Assembly: GCA_932294295.1 (NCBI GenBank)
Contig: OW028580.1
Location: 14,759,102 to 14,823,101, forward strand
Reading direction: 5' to 3'
DNA from: Alitta virens
Lineage: Eukaryota > Annelida > Polychaeta > Phyllodocida > Nereididae
Length of the DNA: 64,000 bases
The translations under genes were made by a program, and so were the position numbers. Shown in pieces: positions 45,561-57,726 of the stretch; within the stretch, counting starts at the first letter, position 1, and every line of letters starts with the position of its first letter. The notes beneath the pieces were generated by a model. It was given only the letters and a program-made list of their open reading frames with translations, had not been told where the DNA came from and made no database searches.

Positions 45561-45717
45561 AGCTGACTCTGCTGAACTGACATACGTGATAGACTGAAGA
45601 GTCTGACTGGTTGTATTATGTATAACTGTACAAAAAAGACACCGGTTGCTCCGATGCTCCTGTATTTTGCTGCAACCTATGTTGGAAAGTATTTGCAGTA
45701 TTCTCTGCAAATGATAT

Positions 45718-45897
45718 GCCACATTGGTGACATTGCCACATTGGTGACATTGCCACATTGGTGACATTGCCACATTGGTGACATTGCCACATTGGTGACA
45801 TTGCCACATTGGTGACACATTGGTGACATTGCCACATTGGTGACATTGCCACATTGGTGACATTGCCACATTGGTGACATTGCCACATTGGTGACAG
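45718..45897. repeat. 17-bp minisatellite (CACATTGGTGACATTGC)n
   Basis: About ten units, one shortened near 45812-45820. Trp/Gln/Cys/His frames resemble zinc fingers only by accident of the repeat. Confidence 0.97.
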
Positions 45898-47084
45898 TGT
45901 CTTGAAGTTTACCTGTGTTAGTATGTTGGCTAAATGTCAACTGAATGTCTGCTCAGCAGAGAACCTAGTTGGTTCCACATTGGTCTGATTTGCCATTTGC
46001 TATCAAAGATGTTGCCTTTAACCTCAAAACATTTAATCTTTTTTATCGATATTAATTTTTGTATAGGAATTTTCATTTTGTGTAAGAAATATTCAAGAAT
46101 TTAGAAAATAGGGTGGAAAATTGTCATCAAGACTAACCTTTATGTTAAATTTTACTGGCTTCAATGGTGGTGTAGTTTTAAACAAGAAGTCACATATAAC
46201 ATTGAGAAAATATACATTTGAGGTCTTATATTTGCTGGTCATAATGGTAAGTGGTCAAGTAACGTTGTTTTAATATGGGGTTCTACTGTTTTTTATACAT
46301 GAGACACAGTATTATATCGTCATAAACTATAAATGTTAGTTACTCCTTGAACCTACAGCGTACTAGAGATATGATAAACATCCCTTTGTAGTTCATGAAA
46401 ACAGCTAAACGGTCCATTAAGCTCTTCCCGATATTTTTTAGCCTGAAGCTCTATCTCACTTCCGGTCTTCAATGCTTGACCTCATAAGGCTGTCCCAGTG
46501 ACCTCAAAAGGCCAAGGTCGAAACCTTGATGAGGTCTGTGCCTTATTAGATCATCCCATCCACTCCTGATGCAGTGACACTTTTCTGTCAGAAATGAATT
46601 TTTGTCATCAATTATTCAAGACTACACAGAAAACCATTTATTTTCATTATAACTTCCTACAACTGCCATTAAAGCGGACATGTTGCTTTCTGCTAAGCCT
46701 ACTGGATGTTGGTGGCTTTTAGTCTTTATAAATGAAATTGAGACACGGTAGAACCCTACCAAAAAGGCCATCATTAGTTACTGCAAAATTTACTGGTTTT
46801 ACTGGGAGGTGGCCTGAATTTTGAGCTGTCCACTAGGTACCATGGGATAGGCATGGTTATTTAGTTTCAGCCCCAGTTCACTGTCAGAGGACACTCCTAT
46901 GAATTTACTCACCTGAAATGCATGGGTTTCAGGGGCATATCCAGCCACGCTGATCCCAAAATGTGTGTCGCGTGATGAAAATACGGAAAAGGATATTTTA
47001 TAGTTCAGCTACTGGCAACTTTAACATGAAACAAGAACAAGTCTGATAACACGCTTCTTCGATTAGGCGTGGAAATTATGTTGT
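45898..47084. other. unassigned spacer
   Basis: No gene, RNA gene or clear repeat recognised. Confidence 0.55.
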
Positions 47085-47220
47085 TCCAGCATGAGCCTTT
47101 CTCAACTCCCTGATGGGTATAAAGCCTGTACCTCTATGCCATGGTGGGATTTGAACCCCCATTCGAGGTTCGTAGGAAAATGCCTTGATCAATAGGCCAA
47201 GCTGTCAAGTAATCTCTTTG
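47085..47220 (-). mobile_element. SINE family C, second copy
   Basis: The minus strand reads TGGCCTATTGATCAAGGC (A-box-like), GGGGGTTCAAATCCCACC (B-box) and then AGGGAGTTGAGAAAGGCTCA, the tail shared with 20161-20465. Confidence 0.7.
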
Positions 47221-47307
47221 ATAATGATTAGAGTGGTTCAGTTCAATACGATAATTATCAAAGTTATATAGACTGGATTTCTTAATTGTGTGGCTACTTA
47301 ATGAGCC

Positions 47308-47378
47308 TTATTCTATTCTATTCTATTCTATTCTATTCTATTCTATTCTATTCTATTCTATCCTATTCTATCCTATTC
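47308..47378. repeat. (ATTCT)n pentanucleotide array
   Basis: About 14 ATTCT units with two ATCCT variants at the right end. Confidence 0.97.
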
Positions 47379-47805
47379 AGTTAATGCATTGCCAAATCAA
47401 AAGCACTACCAAAAGAGATTAAGAAATAATACCAATAGAAAGCATGTTGCATGATTAGGAGAGAACTCCCTTGCCTGTTGAAACCTTGAAAGTCTTTTTT
47501 TGTAATAAACTTCATGTCGACAATGTCTAGAATAATTTAATTCCAGGAATTCGTGGAAAGAAAGTTGCTGTTAGCTTTTATGCTTATTCACCGAAATAAA
47601 AATGCCCAATTGGGGAACATGGTTTTTATAGATTGACTTTTTAAAAGATACACGTTGCTCCCCAGTTGCCAATTTGCTTAGGAACTGCTCTTTCAAGGAA
47701 CTGAAAATCTCTTTTCTCGTCTGTGAACAAAAATCTCAAATTTGAGATGACAGATTAGGTGGAAAAACGTAACCAAGCCCAAATACGTTGCTTAGTAAGA
47801 TAGTG
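47379..47805. other. unassigned spacer
   Basis: Nothing recognised. Confidence 0.5.
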
Positions 47806-48132
47806 GATTTTCACTGAAGTTTCTTTCGATTTCCACCCAGGTGGCTAAGAACAGAACACTGCAATTGTATTGGCTGAAAAAAGTTCCCACCTTTGACTGT
47901 GATTGGCTGAAGCTAAGTGCATCCTAGCAGCAGTATTTTTTTAGTGCATTTTGATGTATATTTCATATCTTATCATTCAAGTGATTTTTGTTATTTCCCT
48001 GAGAAAATTATATTTATTGAATAGGTTAGTTATGATCTACTATGTCTGAAAAGCATAATGAGAAATAAGAGGAGAAGAAAGATTTTTGTGTTGCTGAATT
48101 CAGGGCTGCTCAGTGAAAAGACTCTGTTGCAA
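47806..48132 (+). mobile_element. MITE family M1, copy 2
   Basis: Begins ATAGTGGATTTTCACTGAAG and ends CAGTGAAAAGACTCTGTTGC, matching 11527-11777 in the opposite orientation. It is longer because of extra sequence at about 47965-48060. Confidence 0.75.
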
Positions 48133-48649
48133 TGGAACCTCGTCATTAAGACTACTCATAGTATGATATTTACCAAGATATTAAGTGAGTAAGTAACCAA
48201 ATTCCTTTATTTAATAAATTATTAAAATATATGAATGGTTGTCACATTGCAAAATTTCATGTTATTGGTCTTGCCAAATTGACCACTAGTGTATGTAACA
48301 TGCCCGATATATAATCCGGAACTTTCGACTGAAATTTCTCTTGATGCGTGAAGGGATGCAGACCTACTGTTTATGTGCGGACACTTGTAAAGTAGTGGTG
48401 GATCATTGATGCCAAACTATTTTTACAGATAAACTTGCACTAATATGTGATATGAAGTTAAAACAAAGTGCAAATGTTCCAAACAAAACTAGAAACAACT
48501 GTAATTTTCTTTTGTGAATTTTAGGGGGGGGGGGTGATTACATTGATCATATATTACCCACCCCTGGTTGGCAATCTCTGTTGCATTGAGGTTCATAATC
48601 CTGTATATTGTACAATGTATGGTTTCAATCTCTTTTGTGGAGAATATGA
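48133..48649. other. unassigned spacer
   Basis: A G run (48524-48533) is the only notable feature. Confidence 0.5.
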
Positions 48650-48712
48650 GCAATGGTGGGTGGTGCGTCATCCAACATAGGGTTTTGTGGGATTCAGAGA
48701 AACAAAACAATA
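48650..48712 (+). repeat. dispersed repeat F fragment
   Basis: CATCCAACATAGGGTTTTGT, then GGGATTCAGAGAAA, resembles 38112-38160. Confidence 0.5.
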
Positions 48713-48790
48713 TAATTTAGCCCATTGTTTACAATGTCAAATCAATGTCAGAGCAGCCACTGTTATTCTCACTCTTTTTACCTAATAAGG

Positions 48791-48840
48791 TTGGCCCCAT
48801 GTTGGTCTCGTGTTGGCCCCATGTTGGCCCCATGTTGCCG
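48791..48840 (+). repeat. 11-bp minisatellite (TTGGCCCCATG), 4 units
   Basis: Units start at 48791, 48802, 48813 and 48824, and a fifth is cut short. Same unit length and TTGGC start as the array at 42489-42698. Confidence 0.9.
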
Positions 48841-50114
48841 TTTTTGCTCTACTAGTAATGCCAGTGGTGCTGTGTTTATGTATGTGCAAATTAGGTTGTA
48901 GGGTTCTGCATGGGGCCTTAGCTTGGTCAAATTAAGTGCAAGGTTAATTTTTCGCTTGACCAGCATGCATGCTCAGCCATTGCATATAGTTAATGCTGAG
49001 AATACCAGAGAGATTGGTGTACTGAAGTCGAACATATTGGCCCTGTAAGAGTAATGTATTAACAACCTATACTTTATATAAAGTTCTAGCACAAATTACA
49101 TTTCTAATTAAGTAGTTAATAACAGTGTTTGTTGCTATGCGGCACTCTATTTTGTGCACTTAATGATACAAAATTCACACTTTTAATACAGTCTGAATTT
49201 TTGAAAGCAAAACTATTTAAATTAAATTGTTAATAGCCAAACATTTTTAACCACAGCGGTAATATGATAATCGCACTGTAATCCCTAGGGAGCAAAAGTT
49301 AGGTAGTTATTCTATTTATGGATAGCTATAGCGTTGTTTTGATTAGCACTGTATGTATACAACAGTTATTTAAGGCTACTTATATTTTTTTGTGGAAACA
49401 ATAGTCAGCTGAGGTGGACATTTTCTCAATGTCAATGTCTCAATGCTACTGGGTTCCGAAACTAGAGGTGGGTATTAAGAATAGAAACTTTACATTTGAG
49501 ATCTGACAGTAACAAAGCGAGCACGGTTTGCCAAAAGTGTAAGTTGGGATCTGATCTTTAATCTCTTTGTATTATTGAGACTAATAAGGTCATCAATATG
49601 CCAAAATGTGTTGAATTAAGAGTTTTGCATGGAAAATATTTTCTTTTTCTAATGTTTCTATGAACTTGTATTCACATGACACTAGAAAGAGTAACAAATA
49701 AATGTAAATTTTGTTACTTTATGCTAGACATGAACTTAATGTAGATTGCATTAAGGCTCTTTTCATCTTTGTAAATTACTCTGTTCATAATCACTATACT
49801 GCTTGCAGCTGTTTAACAATTAATCACTAAATAACTTTGGCTTGTCAGACCATAAAGCTTCATCAACTAACAAAAGCAGCCAAGCTGATGGGATGCCAAT
49901 CTTATTATGCCGGAATTCATGTCTTGATGAAGGCCTTCTTGTGTAGAGCAAGAAACTGTCAATTAAACCAAAGGAGAAGAATTTCAAAAAGATTTGTATT
50001 CTGTGATAGGTAATATATTGTGGCATGCTTTCTGTCAATCAGTTATATGAGTTAAAACATATTTTTGAAGAGCTGCAGTGAGAATGATATTTAAAGCAGT
50101 TTGTCTCTTTTTTG
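48841..50114. other. unassigned AT-rich spacer
   Basis: CTCAATGCTACTGGGTTCCG near 49440 is the last 20 or so bases of a SINE A tail. Otherwise nothing recognised. Confidence 0.55.
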
Positions 50115-50117
50115 TTA

Positions 50118-50246
50118 CCGTAACGGAGGTTATGATTGACAGGGCATGTATATTCGACACTCACATTAAAATGTTAACTTCTTTTTTTAAACAAACTAAT
50201 TTAAGTGTTGAAAGTACCCGCCCTGTCGAAAATACCCTCTTTTACG
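50118..50246. mobile_element. palindromic MITE, family M2, near complete
   Basis: The left arm (CCGTAACGGAGG, ATTGACAGGGC, TTCGACACT) and right arm (AGTGTTGAAAGTACCCGCCC, TGTCGAAAATACCCTC, TTTACG) are inverted copies of about 45 bases. TTA lies on both sides (50115-50117, 50247-50249), though the 29868-29963 copy suggests the true edge may be TA. Confidence 0.8.
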
Positions 50247-50490
50247 TTAATGCATATTTCTTCTTTTATTTATTTGCACAGTCTACCTATCCATTCATCC
50301 CCCCTCAAAAAAGTTAATTAACTTTTCACCTAATCGCTAATTATCCAGAAAGCTATGAGAGATAGATCGCATATATGCAGTTGCTATTGGTTGATTTTCT
50401 TAAAACTCCAAATTAACAGTCCTCAGTTGCAAAAAAAAAAAAAACACTGAAATATCTAAAGAAATAGTCCCTCATTTCTGCTATATTTCA

Positions 50491-50492
<2 letters not shown>

Positions 50493-50529
<37 letters not shown>

Positions 50530-50649
50530 CCTTCCTTCCTTCCTTCCTTCCTTCCTTCCTTCCTTCCTTCCTTCCTTCCTTCCTTCCTTCCTTCCTTCCT
50601 TCCTTCCTTCCTTCCTTCCTTCCTTCCTTCCTTCCTTCCTTCCTTCCTT
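50493..50649. repeat. (ATCT)n followed by (TTCC)n
   Basis: About nine ATCT units switch directly to about 30 TTCC units, a polypyrimidine run. Confidence 0.97.
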
Positions 50650-52343
50650 CTTAAACATAACATAGACTTAAATTCTAGATTTGCTAAATTTAACTTAAAT
50701 AGACAAATTCAATTAGAGTTCAGTGACATCCCTTCTTTGGTAAAGAGTAAATAGCTATGTTATTAGCCTGATCCACCAGTTATTGAATTAACTCAATTTC
50801 TTGGAACTGAAAGAAGTTTTATAATTAAGGGAAAGAAGTGGGGCTGAGATGAGACATTTTAAGGTCTTAAGGTAAAAGGCAATCTAAAGTCCTTAAAAAT
50901 CATGCATAACATCTCTTTCCAAGAAATTTTTGTTACTATATTATATCGTAAGGTCTTGTTTTAAGGTTTAAAAAGTGGAATCTTCATAATTACGGCCACT
51001 GAATCTCCTTCACAAAATGATATATATTTGTCCGGTTATCTTATTATATATCATAGTCAGTTGATATGCACAAGTCCATTCTATTATTTCTTTATGCATT
51101 TATTTGTAACAAATATTGGCTAATACATTCTGTTCTCGTAATTTCTAATTTTTTTCCTCAAAGCCAGATGTGATTTACTAGATATAAAATTCTTCATCTC
51201 TATGAATCATGTTTTAAAGATAAATAGTAGCCAATTAAAGGAATTTAGGAGCTAGGAAGGGTTTCATTTGAAGTTTAGTTAAATGATTCATTTTTTAAAA
51301 CGGAAATTAATTAGATCTATTATTAATTATCTTCATGAAGGAATTTAAGAGCTAGGAAGGGTTTCGTTTTAAGTTTAGTTATTGAGAAAGTAATTAGTAA
51401 TGACAGATCATTCCTAATTAGGAATTTTGAGAACGCAGGGACAATAGTAATACATGTCATCACAATTAATTTGATCACTTAATGCCCTGTCCTATACAAG
51501 CAAAACATTTTTTGTTTTCTTAAGAGTTCTTGTAATAAGCGTCAGAATTAAATAAACCTTAATGTAACTTACTACTTCAGTGATTGTGTGTAGACCCTTC
51601 AACAAAATATTTGAAGATATATCATCATTTTTATGTAGTTAGACTCTATGGGAGTAATTTATGTGAGCAATAATAATACTTTTTCCTCCTAGGAAACTAC
51701 ATTAGACCACAAAGCAAAACTAGCAATAATTGTAGACAATTTTCAAGGGCTAGAGGTAATGAGTTTTAGTAGATGAAGCTGAAAATAGCATCGGTGTATT
51801 TAGTTGATTTATGTTCTTGAGAAAATACAATATAGATATATTTTTGTCAATTTCGTTCTTAATGGACATTTTCCACAGTGACGCACACTTTTAGGACAGT
51901 TGATAAAAGAAATGCTTGATTGAAGCTATATATGGTCTTTTATGCAGACACACTCACTGGAAAAATATCTATTAGTGCCTTTATGGACCACTGCGTTTTT
52001 TAATGTACCTCTTTCTCTTGCAAGTCTTTATATTTTCATGGCTTCCCATAAATGAGACATATGAAGAATATTTTTTCTTGATGAATACAAACTCAAGTTT
52101 TTAGGATTGATTTTGAGATGGACGTTTTCCAATCTTTACCTTACCAACTTGAAGCGAAAGCAATATAATACAGGTGTTTCTCATATGCCAAAGTTTGTGA
52201 TAATTGCAATTACATTTTGACCAGCATGTAATAAACCACGATTTTTTTTATTAAAAGCACCACAAATGGTTAATTTAACCAAATAAAGTGAATCGATATC
52301 TTGGTTATTTCAACCAAAGTCTTGGTTAAATGGAAGACAAAGC
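50650..52343. other. unassigned AT-rich spacer
   Basis: A short direct repeat, GAGCTAGGAAGGGTTTC, occurs at 51249 and 51350 (about 100 bp apart). No gene seen. Confidence 0.6.
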
Positions 52344-52640
52344 TAATACTTGGTCAATACTGGGCCAATACTAGGTCAGTACTTGCCAATACATATGTAC
52401 CAGGTCAACACTGGTGCTACTGGACTAAAACAAAGCCAATACTGGACCAACTTAAATCAATACTTGGCCAAAAATGGATCAATGCCGGGCCAAAAATGGG
52501 CCAATACTAGGCCGATACTAGGTCAATACTAGACCTATACTAGGTCAATACTAGACCTATGGGCCAATACTGGGCCGATACTGGGCCGATACTGGGCCGT
52601 TACTGGGCCGTTACTGGGCCGTTACTGGGCCAATACCAGT
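52344..52640 (+). repeat. 11-bp minisatellite (GGGCCAATACT)n
   Basis: Irregular at the left, regular at the right (GGGCCGATACT, GGGCCGTTACT). On the minus strand the unit reads TTGGCCCAGTA, in line with the arrays at 42489 and 48791. The tandem duplication that follows starts inside it. Confidence 0.95.
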
Positions 52641-53052
52641 TCAATTTTGGTGTAATACGCCAATTCTGGCCAACCTGATCTTCCATGAGAGCGGTATGTT
52701 GATACTATAAGGTGTCATGCTGTCTGGGACTTTTAAAACCACTACCCAGATAGCATTCCAGATCTGGGTGCACCGCTGAGGTGATTAAACTACATTGCAG
52801 TAAAGCTGATCCCTACTCTTATGTGTACATTCAAGGACACAACCAGCTGTTTAATGAAATAACAAAATTACTTTATTTAGGCAACTTTCAATGAACGAAG
52901 ATTAGAGATAAGATTCATAAGATGGACTTGTCTGAACAGAGCGTGTTATGATGATCTATTCTTTCCTCCCCACATCAGTTAGGAAGTCAATTAAAATGGA
53001 CATTTTTTAATCATGAAATTTTGTCCTACATGTTAATTCATTTCTTAAACAG

Positions 53053-53381
53053 ACGATACAAAGGCATGGATGGTAAACTTGCCTATCAAATTAATTACCA
53101 TATTTAAATTTACTGCAGCTGCTGTGAAATTTATGAATAGTCAGACCTTTGCTGTCAAAGGAGTTATAAATGAGTTTGATCATAATGCCGGTCAAATGTA
53201 CAAGATAGGGAAAAATTTATATTATTTCGTGGACAGTGATGTCAGACTCAAGACTCAAGAAATTTTATTCACCTATTATAACAAAAATAGTTACAATAAG
53301 TGGGGTGGCATCATAAAGGCAAATTTTGTTGCTTGCACCCAAGAAGTTACAGAGAGATCCATGCAAGCTCCATATACATGA
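53053..53381 (+). CDS. unidentified 103-codon ORF, possible exon (copy 1)
   Basis: From ATG 53070: MVNLPIKLITIFKFTAAAVK, then QTFAVKGVINEFDHNAGQMY, then LFTYYNKNSYNKWGGIIK. No signal peptide or known family recognised. Composition is more protein-like than neighbouring frames and free of simple repeat. It is preceded by TTCATTTCTTAAACAG, a plausible splice acceptor that would open the frame at about 53053. No convincing donor is seen, only a weak GTTACA after the CTQE residues. The final residue differs between copies (T or I). It may be an exon, a decayed mobile-element ORF, or chance. Confidence 0.3.
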
Positions 53382-53874
53382 TACACTAATGATGATACAT
53401 GGTAATTACATGATATACTAATAAATGGACTTTCATCATTCTTAAGTGTGTGGTTATTAAGGCGTTGGACTATATCTGCAATTCTGCGTTCAAGTTAGAA
53501 TTTTGATTTGGGACATTTTTATCTGAGGAAAAATGTCTTTTTCAAGGGTATCTAACTCTGGTAAAATACCAACATTTGCAATATGTCACCAGCACACTGA
53601 GTGCTTTTTCCTGAGAAAACAGATGCATGCACTGGATGATTAACTATGCCGTATCTGTCCGTATGTGATTGGAATGATTGCATGTGTGCCTAATAAGTTC
53701 CTTCATTGTATCTGTTCTCTTGGTGTTCTGAAACTGCATGACAGTGCGTGTCATGTGTGGTTGCATCACTCCCAGAACATATGCCAGCACACATTTCTCA
53801 GTTAAAGTGAAACTAGCAAAATATATCATTTTACCATGTAAGTCAATCCTGCCAAGTTGACTTCCTCATAAAGC

Positions 53875-54145
53875 TAGTAATCAAATAGATTCCAGATATC
53901 CAGCTGTACCCAGGACATCTCCGGTCTGGCGCATTCATTTTGTTGCACACAGCTTGACTTGATGTCCCAATGTTAGCTGCTTCTATGAGATTTGGGCGAG
54001 CACAGCTGACAGACCGAATGGAAATGACCCGTCTTGTGATGGACATTGATACCCAGAAGACCAGTGGTCAACCTTGGTCAGCAGAGTGGTCAACAGAATG
54101 ATTAGTTGGCTGGAAATGCTCCCTAATGAAATGCTGACCTTTAAC
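53875..54145 (-). repeat. dispersed repeat D, copy 2
   Basis: Reverse complement of the 45298-45560 segment (TCCGGTCTGGCGCATTCATT, ACCCGTCTTGTGATGGACAT, GACCAGTGGTCAACC). Part of duplication copy 1. Confidence 0.85.
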
Positions 54146-54239
54146 GGCTGTCACCTGTTGAAAATGACATACAGTGTGCAGTATGTACAAGGTGATTCGC
54201 GAGATTGTGTGCCCAATACTGGCCATCCAATAATTTTAA

Positions 54240-54565
54240 AAGCACTCTTCATGAGCTGCATCCCAGCTGGATGAATATTGCATCAGATGTTAAATTGTAG
54301 GTGCCTTGTACTCGGTATCGATGCTAAGGTGACCAAAAGACACCACCCATGGGGTAAATGTTTAACAGGGTGTGGTCTCTGAGCCGTATCTCATAATTTT
54401 CTCTGCCTGTGGCAGCTGGTTATATAAGCTGTCTAAACTTCAGACCCAGTAGCGTTGAGGCATTAAAACATTGAGTGGCCTTGTGGTTAAGATGGATGTT
54501 GGTTGCATTATGAGGTGATGCCTTGTGTCTATGCTGGAGCAAGTTAAAGACCCCACCCATGGGAA
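54240..54565 (+). mobile_element. SINE family A, one copy plus a second head
   Basis: CATGAGCTGCATCCCAGCTG, GGTGCCTTGTACTCGGTATC, CACCCATGGGGTAAATG and CTGTGGCAGCTGG, then the end CCCAGTAGCGTTGAGGC. Right after it, GTGGCCTTGTGGTTAAGATGG (an A-box-like head starting with TGGCC) and CTATGCTGGAGCAAGTTAAA start a second, internally deleted copy. Confidence 0.8.
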
Positions 54566-54794
54566 AAACAGAAGTTTAAAATTATCTTGTCATCATTATA
54601 TCTACTTCTGGTAGCAGGTCATATCAAAACTATTTATAGTAGCATCATTATAATGCAAACATTTTTTATTCTTTTTTTTTTCAAAATGATATCAAAAATG
54701 AGTTTTCAAACGCACTTTAAATATATATATTGAACTATCGCTGAGGCATCATGCAATAAGATATCTTTTGACTCAAGAGTGTCATCAAACTGGC

Positions 54795-55012
54795 GTTCCA
54801 CATTAATCAGGTAACCTACAAGGCACATCCAGAGGTATCAGTTGTATTCAGGACCATCCCAAAGGAGTCCACCACTACATAAAGTACTTGAAGCTGAAGG
54901 GATACCACAAAGATCCAAGCTGCATCCCATGCGTTTTACACATATGCCTCTAGGATAGTCTAGTGCTTCTGCACTAGACCCTGTAGAATAGCATAGTGGA
55001 AAGATACAGTCC
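54795..55012 (+). repeat. dispersed repeat E, copy 2
   Basis: ATTAATCAGGTAACCTACAA, TATTCAGGACCATCCC, ATACCACAAAGATCCAAGC and CCATGCGTTTTACACATATG. Inverted relative of 44260-44480. Confidence 0.85.
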
Positions 55013-56634
55013 TCCTAATGCATGAAATGAAACTAAGCTTTTATGTTTGTCACATTGTCTATCCATACTCATGCATTTCCAATATTACTATCCAGCTGGC
55101 ACATACACGTGTATATGTTGGTGGTAAAATTCATGAAGAAGTGGTTTTGGATATTCAACCTTTTTTTCCACATTCCATGCAGCTCTTCCATGTGTGAGAC
55201 ACATATGTAAAATGTAATGTGCCTGCTGGGTTTCCATTAAAATCATGTGCACACCATTAACGTAAGATATAGATAATTTCCACATAGTTTGACATTAATA
55301 TTGCATGTAATCATATCCATGTTTATTACACTATGGAAATTTGGGGAGTTTGAGCTTCAACCAATCCTCCAAATCTGCAACAAATCTGTACTATACCATT
55401 TGCAGATGTAGTGGAAATTGAACTAGAAATATCTACATCTATCTATTTTGTATCATGTTAGATTGGTCTATATCTAGGTAAACATGATATGAATGTTTAA
55501 AGCATGAACTGCTAGGACAATAAAAAGTTTCTTACCATCATTTTGCCCGAATTTGATATCATTAGGCCTAGACCCGTTTTCCATGTTGGGTATTCCTCTG
55601 TGAACTTGAGGTGCTTCTTAGTTCAGCTGGATTCCGGTAGATCACATCAGAATGGGCAGATCACAGTGATCTGTGATTTTGAGAGGTTTCCTGCTTTGAG
55701 AGTATCTTTCGGAATCATTCCCATGGTGTCCGTTGAATTTACGTATACACCACCCTCCATTATTTTTTCATAAGACATTTTTGACCACTTTGTCATTGCT
55801 TTGGAAAGTGGTTTTATACATTATTTGTGTAGGGTGATTTCTTACCAAAAATTCATCGTTTTCTAGCATATTTATTGAGAAAAAACGGTTTACATTAACC
55901 TTATTAATATATAATTGCATTATTATCTGAGAGACTGAGATCGGGCCAACTGCATAGGTATTTGCAATGTATAGTACATATTTAATAATGATTGACAAGT
56001 CCACTGGGGTTAGATATAAATATAAACCAATGTACATAAATACTTACTTTACTTGCCTTAATAGGAGCAAACCTTTAACTTCTTGTAGATTGTGGTAGCA
56101 TTAAAGATAAACAGTGGAAGATAGGCACTAATGTCTCTACCGTGTGCAATGAATGCTCTTTTTGGGTACACAACTGGGCCGTTACTGGGCCGTTACTGGG
56201 CCGTTACTGGGCCAATACCAGTTCAATTTTGGTGTAATACGCCAATTCTGGCCAACCTGATCTTCCATGAGAGCGGTATGTTGATACTATAAGGTGTCAT
56301 GCTGTCTGGGACTTTTAAAACCACTACCCAGATAGCATTCCAGATCTGGGTGCACCGCTGAGGTGATTAAACTACATTGCAGTAAAGCTGATCCCTACTC
56401 TTATGTGTACATTCAAGGACACAACCAGCTGTTTAATGAAATAACAAAATTACTTTATTTAGGCAACTTTCAATGAACGAAGATTATAGATAAGAATCAT
56501 AAGATGGACTTGTCTGAACAGAGCGTGTTATGATGATCTATTCTTTCCTCCCCACATCAGTTAGGAAGTCAATTAAAATGGACATTTTTTAATCATGAAA
56601 TTTTGTCCTACATGTTAATTCATTTCTTAAACAG

Positions 56635-56963
56635 ACGATACAAAGGCATGGATGGTAAACTTGCCTATCAAATTAATTACCATATTTAAATTTACTGCAG
56701 CTGCTGTGAAATTTATGAATAGTCAGACCTTTGCTGTCAAAGGAGTTATAAATGAGTTTGATCATAATGCCGGTCAAATGTACAAGATAGGGAAAAATTT
56801 ATATTATTTCGTGGACAGTGATGTCAGACTCAAGACTCAAGAAATTTTATTCACCTATTATAACAAAAATAGTTACAATAAGTGGGGTGGCATCATAAAG
56901 GCAAATTTTGTTGCTTGCACCCAAGAAGTTACAGAGAGATCCATGCAAGCTCCATATATATGA
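56635..56963 (+). CDS. unidentified 103-codon ORF, possible exon (copy 2)
   Basis: Same as the copy at 53053-53381 in the second duplication unit, identical in translation except the last residue, with the same putative acceptor. Conservation here only reflects the recent duplication. Confidence 0.3.
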
Positions 56964-57455
56964 TACACTAATGATGATACATGGTAATTACATGATATAC
57001 TAATAAATGGACTTTCATCATTCTTAAGTGTGTGGTTATTAAGGCGTTGGACTATATCTGCAATTCTGCGTTCAGTTAGAATTTTGATTTGGGACATTTT
57101 TATCTGAGGAAAAATGTCTTTTTCAAGGGTATTTAACTCTGGTAAAATACCAACATTTGCAATATGTCACCAGCACACTGAGTGCTTTTTCCTGAGAAAA
57201 CAGATGCATGCACTGGATGATTAACTATGCCGTATCTGTCCAAATGTGATTGGAATGATTGCATGTGTGCCTAATAAGTTCCTTCATTGTATCTGTTCTC
57301 TTGGTGTTCTGAAACTGCATGACAGTGCGTGTCATGTGTGGTTGCATCACTCCCAGAACATATGCCAGCACACATTTCTCAGTTAAAGTGAAACTTGCAA
57401 AATATATCATTTTACCATGTAAGTCAATCCTGCCAAGTTGACTTCCTCATAAAGC

Positions 57456-57726
57456 TAGTAATCAAATAGATTCCAGATATCCAGCTGTACCCAGGACATC
57501 TCCGGTCTGGCGCATTCATTTTGTTGCACACAGCTTGACTTGATGTCCCAATGTTAGCTGCTTCTATGAGATTTGGGCGAGCACAGCTGACAGACCGAAT
57601 GGAAATGACCCGTCTTGTGCTGGACATTGATACCCAGAAGACCAGTGGTCAACCTTGGTCAGCAGAGTGGTCAACAGAATGATTAGTTGGCTGGAAATGC
57701 TCCCTAATGAAACGCTGACCTTTAAC
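57456..57726 (-). repeat. dispersed repeat D, copy 3
   Basis: Second-unit counterpart of 53875-54145, with GTGCTGGACAT in place of GTGATGGACAT. Confidence 0.85.

Larger units (their letters stand above)
52591..56172 (+). repeat. 3.58-kb tandem duplication, copy 1
   Basis: Every landmark recurs 3581-3582 bases later, from ACTGGGCCGTTACTGGG at 52591 to TTTTTGGGTACACA at 56172. I noticed about 11 differences, all between about 52900 and 54540, and none in the remaining 1.6 kb. It contains the 103-codon ORF, repeat D, SINE A and repeat E. Confidence 0.97.

Noticed and set aside
45540..45940. W-Q-C-H-Q-C-G-N-V-T-N repeats resembling zinc fingers
   Set aside because: Product of a 17-bp minisatellite read in three frames; spacing does not match any zinc finger.
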